Origin: Avena insularis
Taxonomy: Eukaryota > Streptophyta > Magnoliopsida > Poales > Poaceae
Reading direction: 5' to 3'
Assembly (NCBI GenBank): GCA_023614405.1
Contig: CM042694.1
Location: 131,197,711 to 131,261,710 of the forward strand
DNA length: 64,000 nucleotides
The position numbers were made by a program, and so were the translations under genes. Positions 58,969 through 64,000 of the stretch are shown here, piece by piece. Every line of letters starts with the position of its first letter. The stretch's first letter is position 1. The notes under the pieces were generated by a model that had not been told where the DNA came from, did no database searches, and saw nothing but the letters and a program-made list of their open reading frames with translations.

Positions 58969-60384
58969 ATGACTACTCTTGAAAACACTAAGTTGTGTGA
59001 CCTCACTAGCACCAACAACAATGATTTTATGAGCACACCTATTGCTCCACCTGTGGCTGAAAATACTTTCTTTGAGATAAAACCTGCTTTGCTCAATCTT
59101 GTTATGAGAGAACAATTTTCTGGTATTGGTAATGAAGATGTTGCTTCCCATCTAAATAACTTTGTTGACCTTTGTGAGATGCAAAAGCATAGGGATATAG
59201 ATGGTGATATTATTAAACTGAAATTGTTTCCTTTCTCTTTGAGAGGAAAAGCTAAAGAATGGTTGAATTCCTTAACTAGGAATAGTATTGATTCTTGGAC
59301 TAAGTGCAAAGACGCTTTTATTGGAAAATACTATCCTCCTGCTAAGATTATATCCATGAGAAGTGAAATAATGAAGTTTAAACAACTTGATAATGAGCAT
59401 GTTGCTCAAGCTTGGGAAAGAATGAAATCTTTGGTAAAGAATTGTCCCACTCATGGACTGACTGCTTGGATGATCATCCAAACTTTTTATGCAGGATTGA
59501 ACTATTCTTCAAGGAACCTATTGGATTCAGCTGCTGGAGGTACCTTTATGACCATCACTTTGGGTGCTGCAACAAAACTATTGGATAATTTGATGGTTAA
59601 TTATTCTGAATGGTATACTGAGAGAGCTCCACAAGGTAAGAAGGTAAATTATGTTGAAGAAACCTCCTCCTTGAGTGATAAGATTGATATTATTATGTCT
59701 ATGCTTGTTAATGGGAAAGCCCATACTGATCCAAATAATGTTCCTTTAGCCTCTTTGGTTGCTCAAGAAGAGCAAGTTGATGTGAAATTCATAAGAAATA
59801 ACAATTTTGGCAACAATGCTTATGGTAATAATGCTTATAGGAACAATTTTGGTAACAACAATTATAAGCCATATCCTCCCAACAATGGTAATGCTTACGA
59901 AAATTCTTACAACAATAATAAGAGTGCTCCCTCTGAACTTGAAGTTATGCTTAAAGAGTTTATTAGTAAACAAACTGCTTTCAATAAAACTATTGAAGAA
60001 AAACTCTCTAATGCTGAAAGAAATATAGCATCTTTGGCTGAAGCTCAATCTTCTTTGAATAAAATGGCTGCTAAACCTGAAACTAATGAGAATCCCTTTG
60101 CAGCTACTAGTGCCATACAAGTAAGAATTGATGAAAATGTTAGACTATTAGCTGAATTACATGCTAAGTGGGAAAGAGAAGATGAAATTGCTAGAAACAT
60201 TAGTGTTTCTACTATTACCACCACTAGTGTTGAGGCTAGTAATAGTCTTACTACTTTAGATGATAAAGTTGATTTTGATCTTGATGGTTGCAACATCTCT
60301 AAAGTTATTAAGTTCCTACAAAAGCTTGCTAAAAGTCCTAATGCTAGTGCTATGAAACATGGCTTTTACAAAACACATTACTGA
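58969..60384 (+). CDS. P element gag, intact 471 codons
   Basis: The ATG at 58969 follows a T-rich leader (58850-58965). The protein has the plant Gypsy gag core: IIKLKLFPFSLRGKAKEWLN, SWTKCKDAFIGKYYPP, FKQLDNEHVAQAWERMKSLV, HGLTAWMIIQTFYAGLNYSS and RNLLDSAAGG. Then come an Asn/Tyr-rich segment (about 275-320, YGNNAYRNNFGNNNYKPY) and a helical Lys/Glu-rich part. There is no CCHC zinc knuckle, as often in Athila gag. It forms the particle that packages element RNA. The frame is free of stops, unlike F, so P is younger or under selection. It ends 26 bases inside the protease frame, which is in +1. Confidence 0.85.
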   Translation: MTTLENTKLCDLTSTNNNDFMSTPIAPPVAENTFFEIKPALLNLVMREQFSGIGNEDVASHLNNFVDLCEMQKHRDIDGDIIKLKLFPFSLRGKAKEWLNSLTRNSIDSWTKCKDAFIGKYYPPAKIISMRSEIMKFKQLDNEHVAQAWERMKSLVKNCPTHGLTAWMIIQTFYAGLNYSSRNLLDSAAGGTFMTITLGAATKLLDNLMVNYSEWYTERAPQGKKVNYVEETSSLSDKIDIIMSMLVNGKAHTDPNNVPLASLVAQEEQVDVKFIRNNNFGNNAYGNNAYRNNFGNNNYKPYPPNNGNAYENSYNNNKSAPSELEVMLKEFISKQTAFNKTIEEKLSNAERNIASLAEAQSSLNKMAAKPETNENPFAATSAIQVRIDENVRLLAELHAKWEREDEIARNISVSTITTTSVEASNSLTTLDDKVDFDLDGCNISKVIKFLQKLAKSPNASAMKHGFYKTHY

Positions 60385-60820
60385 TGCTCTCATAAAAATT
60401 AAAGAAGTAAAGATGAAACATAAAGCTTCTATTCCTATAAAACAAGAGGATGGTTGGGAACCCATCATTAATATGAAAGTGAATGACTTTGATTTCAAAG
60501 CCTTGTGTGATCTTGATAGTAGTGTTTCTATTATGCCTAGAAGGATTTATGATATGCTTGATTTGCCTCATCTTGAAGATTGCTATTTGAACGTCCCACT
60601 TGATGATAATGCTAAAAAGAAACTCATGGGGAGTCTTAATGATGTTCTTACTATGGTTAATGATTCCTATGTCCCCGTTGATTTCTATGTTTTGAATGTT
60701 GAATACAATGCTTCTTGTCCTATTACTTTGGGAAGACCTTTCCTTAGAACTGTTGGTGCCATCATTGATATGAAAGAAGGCACCATTAAATATCAACTCC
60801 CACTCAAGAAAGGTATATAA
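60359..60820 (+). CDS. P element retropepsin-like protease
   Basis: A 153-codon frame, +1 relative to gag and overlapping its end by 26 bases. It carries the Athila-type aspartic protease: NDFDFKALCDLDSSVSIMPR, then DDNAKKKLMGSLNDVL, VDFYVLNVEYNASCPITLGR and PFLRTVGAIIDMKEG. The active-site motif is DLD where the family, including F, has DLG, so activity is doubtful. The frame may have been fused to gag before a one-base change. It ends in TAA at 60818-60820; no RT follows. Confidence 0.75.
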   Translation: MAFTKHITDALIKIKEVKMKHKASIPIKQEDGWEPIINMKVNDFDFKALCDLDSSVSIMPRRIYDMLDLPHLEDCYLNVPLDDNAKKKLMGSLNDVLTMVNDSYVPVDFYVLNVEYNASCPITLGRPFLRTVGAIIDMKEGTIKYQLPLKKGI

Positions 60821-63569
60821 CACTTCCCTAAAAAGATAGAAAAGATTTCTTTTGCTTCTCCTATGAAAACAAAATTTGGTCTTAATGTTTCTTCATTTGA
60901 GAACACTTGATTCTTTCTTTGCTTCTTATGCCTAACTTAAAGGCGTTAAAGAAAAGTACTTGTTGGGAGATAACCCAAGAGTTTTAGATGAGTCTTGGAA
61001 GTTATTACCTCTGTAATAACCTCTCCTTATCCTTTTTATTTGCTTTTTGTGCCAAGAGTAACCTCTAATGAGAGTGAAGTAATGATTGGGAAAGTTGCTG
61101 TCCCGAAACAGATTTCTGTGCTTCACCGTAAACATTCCTGAGAGAGTTCTGTACGTCGTATTGAGCTGTAATGTTTTGTGCTTATGCCCCAGGTTGTTAT
61201 CTAACTTTCGTTAGTTCAACACTTTTTGATTTGAGCAACATAAGGTCTTCAAAAAAATCGTCTTTACCTGCTGGTCTGTTTTGACAGATTTCTGCATTTG
61301 CTTCTTGTTGGTTCCTTCTTGAGCTCTTTTGGGGAATTGAGCTTTTTGAGGGAAGTGCTACAGTAGCTAGTGTTCTAATGGAAGTTTATTTGGTGTTAGA
61401 ACTGAACCTTGAGACCTATTTATCTTAAGTGCAATAATGTTGCTAATGAGATTGTGTGAAGTTTTGTATGAAGGAAAATTTTCAGGTGGATGGAAGGAAT
61501 GAGTAATGAGATGAAGGATGGACTAAAGCTCAAGCTTGGGGATGCCACGCGTGTCACCCCAAGAAATATCCAAGAAGTACAAGCGTCAAAGCTTGGGGAT
61601 GCCCAAGGCATCCCCTTCTTCATCAATAAAAATTCCAGGTTTCTTCCAAACGCTTCATTTTTATTGTTTCATGCACAGTTGTGTTTTTCTTGGAGCGTCT
61701 TCCTTTTCGTTTTCGTTTTGTTTTCATTTCCTTTGGTTTGCTTAGTTTTCTGAATAAGTTGGTTGGACCCCCTCTTTCATACTTTGGTTTGGTTTGGAAA
61801 ATAGTAGCAAAGTTCATGCTTATGTGGTAAAAAGAGCTCGTTTTTGACTGTGGCTATGCTTTGTCATGCCATGCTTGATATTGTTTTGGCTTTATGCTTA
61901 GTATTATTTGCTGTAGCATGACTTGTTATAAACAATTGAGATGGCTGAATGTGCCTTGGATGAATCATGCGTTGTTTTAGCATATTAAAGCATAGTATAG
62001 TGGTATTCTCCTTTGATGCTTTATTTGGGTTGACTTGGCACATGCTCACACCATGTTATGACTATCACAAGTCACCATAGCCTTTATGATCATTTAGTTT
62101 TCAACTTGTAGTATCACTTTATGCTTTGATCAATGATGTTTTGTCGCTCTGCATGATTATGGCCATTATTGCTCTCTTAGTTTGTCGCTCCCAGTCTTTT
62201 GCTAGCCTCCACCACCAAGTATGAGTTCCACTCATGCATCCAACTCCCTAAACCAAGTTATTCCAAAGAGTCCACCATACCTACCTACTAGCTTATGCTA
62301 TTCCAAGTATATTCATGCTTTTGTCTACCTTTCACTTGTTATGAGAAAACTAGTGATTAAAGCTCTCACGAACTTGATGGCACACTTTACCTTTTTGCCT
62401 CTAATAAACTTGAACCATTGGGTCCTTCTTTGTTGCGTATATGGTTGCGCTTTATAAGTTGAGATTAGCAGAACCATGTTTCATGGGGAACGCTTTCAAC
62501 ATTGCACTTGTACTTTGTACCCCCTTGATATCATGTTCTTTTGCTTACGGATCCCGGCGGTGTGAAATAAAAGTGGAACTTGTAAGATCATGGAGTTTGT
62601 ATGTGTGTTAGAGAAACACCTGGGCCGCTAGCCTAAGCCATGCCTAATCATGGTGGAAACTTGCAGCATCACCATAATGAGCACTCTATGAAGCATCCTC
62701 AATAAAAACCTATGCAAATAGCAAATAAAAGATCTGAGATGCTCATTGTCTTGCCTTGTCATTTTGATTATGGGAAAGCTCCGTATCATGTGCAAGGGTA
62801 CCCGTTAAGTTCTTAATGATACACATATACTTACAATGACAAGAGCTTACTCGTGACTGAAGTTGAGTAGCATGAGGATCGGTCTTCGTAAGTAAGGGGC
62901 ATGAGATTTCGGTTTATAACTTGTCAAGCATATCCTCTTAGTTGTGTCACTTTTACCTTAATCACCTTCAAGATGCTTATGATAGGGGCAATGAGAGCTG
63001 AAAGCTATAAGTACCATAATTCTTGGAAGCTCTTTATGAGACTTGAATCCCTACTTCCTTTTACAAAAGGCCTTTCTTCCACCATTATATTGAGTCTCCA
63101 CCTTCTATCTTTATGCACCTACTTTGAGAGCATAGTGGCCATTCTTAGTTCTATGTGCATTGTCCCAAGACTAGTTGATTGATGCATAACTTGATATTGC
63201 TTGTTTTAAACTATTGTATCTAGTCACTCTTATGAACTTTGAAGGTGTCCTATGCATTTATATTTGCTACTCTATTGAGGGACAAGCTGAATCCTATTAT
63301 GCTATGTTTTCTTTATGTGAAACAAACAAACGTCTTGCAAAGCATGTTATTCATGAATCTTTTGTTTGTGCCTTTTCATATTGCATCATAGTTTCTTTGC
63401 TTATTGCTAGAACTTTGTCTTTCATGTTATGATTGAAGTACTATGATCCCAGCTTTGAGTGTTTTGCAAATACTTTGATCAAGTCTTTGATGGTGCATGT
63501 CACCTCAAAAATTATTTCTTTTTATCACTTACCTACTCGAGGACGAGCAGGAGTTAAGCTTGGGGATGT
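60821..63569 (+). other. P element non-coding 3' region, pol absent
   Basis: 2.75 kb between protease and 3' LTR without RT, RNase H, integrase or the ATHILA-type ORF. It contains three copies of AAGCTTGGGGATG (61532, 61589, 63556), the last at the LTR edge as polypurine tract. A perfect hairpin is at 61595-61615. The part 62500-63560 is related to the O and F 3' UTRs. Short ORFs here (for example 61490-61753) are not supported as genes. Confidence 0.75.
61595..61615 (+). repeat. Perfect 9-bp hairpin in P 3' region
   Basis: GGGGATGCC (61595-61603), loop CAA, GGCATCCCC (61607-61615). It overlaps the second AAGCTTGGGGATG motif. Confidence 0.9.
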
Positions 63570-64000
63570 TGATACATTGCAAATGTATCTATAATTTTTG
63601 ATGTTCCATGCTTGGTTTTATCCACTTTCTTGTGTTTTGTTCCAACTTTGGAGTACTTTTCATATGATTTCTTTGACTAAACTATTAACAAGAGCCACAG
63701 TGCCAGCTGCATGTTTTCTGCTGTTTTTGGTTCTAGGAAAGTTAGAAAATGAATATTCTCGGAATTGGACGGGACAAAAGCCAAAGTGCCTATTTTTCCG
63801 GAAGGGATCAAGTGCCAGAATACGAGACGGAGAGGGGCGGGGCCACACCACCACTGGCCAGGCGGCCAGGCCAGCCAGGTGGTCTGCCAACCCAGCACCT
63901 CGGACTCTCCTTCCGCCTATAAGCTACCCTCGGGACGAAACCCTAAGCACCGATTAAAATCCACGAAAGAGTCTCAGAGTCAGCCGTCATCTCCATCCCT
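63570..64000 (+). mobile_element. P element 3' LTR, cut by window end
   Basis: Starts TGATACATTGCAAATGTATC directly after AAGCTTGGGGATGT and matches 57155 onward to the window end. By eye there are several differences from the 5' LTR in the first 200 bases (for example 'tttgactaaacta' against 'ttagactaaccta'), so P is not brand new. Confidence 0.9.

Noticed and set aside
59746..60120. Ile/Ser-rich minus-strand ORF opposite gag
   Set aside because: Complement of the Asn-rich part of gag; no independent support.

Overview
This window looks like nuclear DNA from a large, repeat-rich grass genome, most likely Triticeae (wheat, Aegilops, barley or rye group). The evidence is two intron-containing plant genes in a sea of nested LTR retrotransposons, Stowaway MITEs with the CTCCCTCCGT terminus, tRNA-Asp-type primer sites on Athila-like elements, and Copia LTRs of the BARE/Angela style. 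There are no prokaryotic features, CRISPR arrays or operons. The exact species cannot be read from sequence alone.

Layout. 1-8974: a decayed plus-strand Ty1/copia element (LTR remnants at 1-1268 and 7261-8974) whose interior carries a solo LTR of its own family (2909-4562, 5-bp target duplication). 8975-10930: intergenic. 11086-15354: a six-exon gene for a three-KH-domain RNA-binding protein (FLK/PEPPER type, about 517 aa). 15700-25100: a low-value repeat split by an almost complete minus-strand Ty1/copia element (16549-24721, target duplication AGGGA). 25130-27480: minus-strand LINE pol fragment. 27650-33054: an alkaline/neutral invertase gene (GH100, about 538 aa, five coding exons, long 5' leader), with one Stowaway MITE in each intron flanking exon 4. 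33055-35200: duplicated invertase 3' flank and a fragment of the next gene. 37200-38351: a single-exon gene of an uncharacterised grass protein family. 38600-40570: an unusual inverted-repeat region built from a TTTTGCTACA motif. 40780-42592: Copia RNase H fragment and a minisatellite of about 170-220 bp period. 42855-43364: an orphan ORF.

43946-64000 is a nest of Athila-lineage Gypsy elements. An outer minus-strand element, here called O, contains a minus-strand element F (45743-56551) and a plus-strand element P (57155 to beyond the window). F and P keep gag and protease but show no reverse transcriptase, RNase H or integrase. F has a 2.7-kb copy of its right LTR plus right flanking DNA sitting at its left end, a structure best explained by copy-type break repair.

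Functionally, only three or four genes are likely to be expressed: the KH protein (RNA processing, possibly flowering control), the invertase (cytosolic sucrose cleavage), the grass-specific protein and perhaps the orphan ORF. I found no convincing previously unknown gene system. The most unusual signals are structural: the recombinant retrotransposon nest, the TTTTGCTACA foldback region, the MITE pair flanking an exon, and a coding repeat in the KH gene that multiplies a splice-donor-like site.
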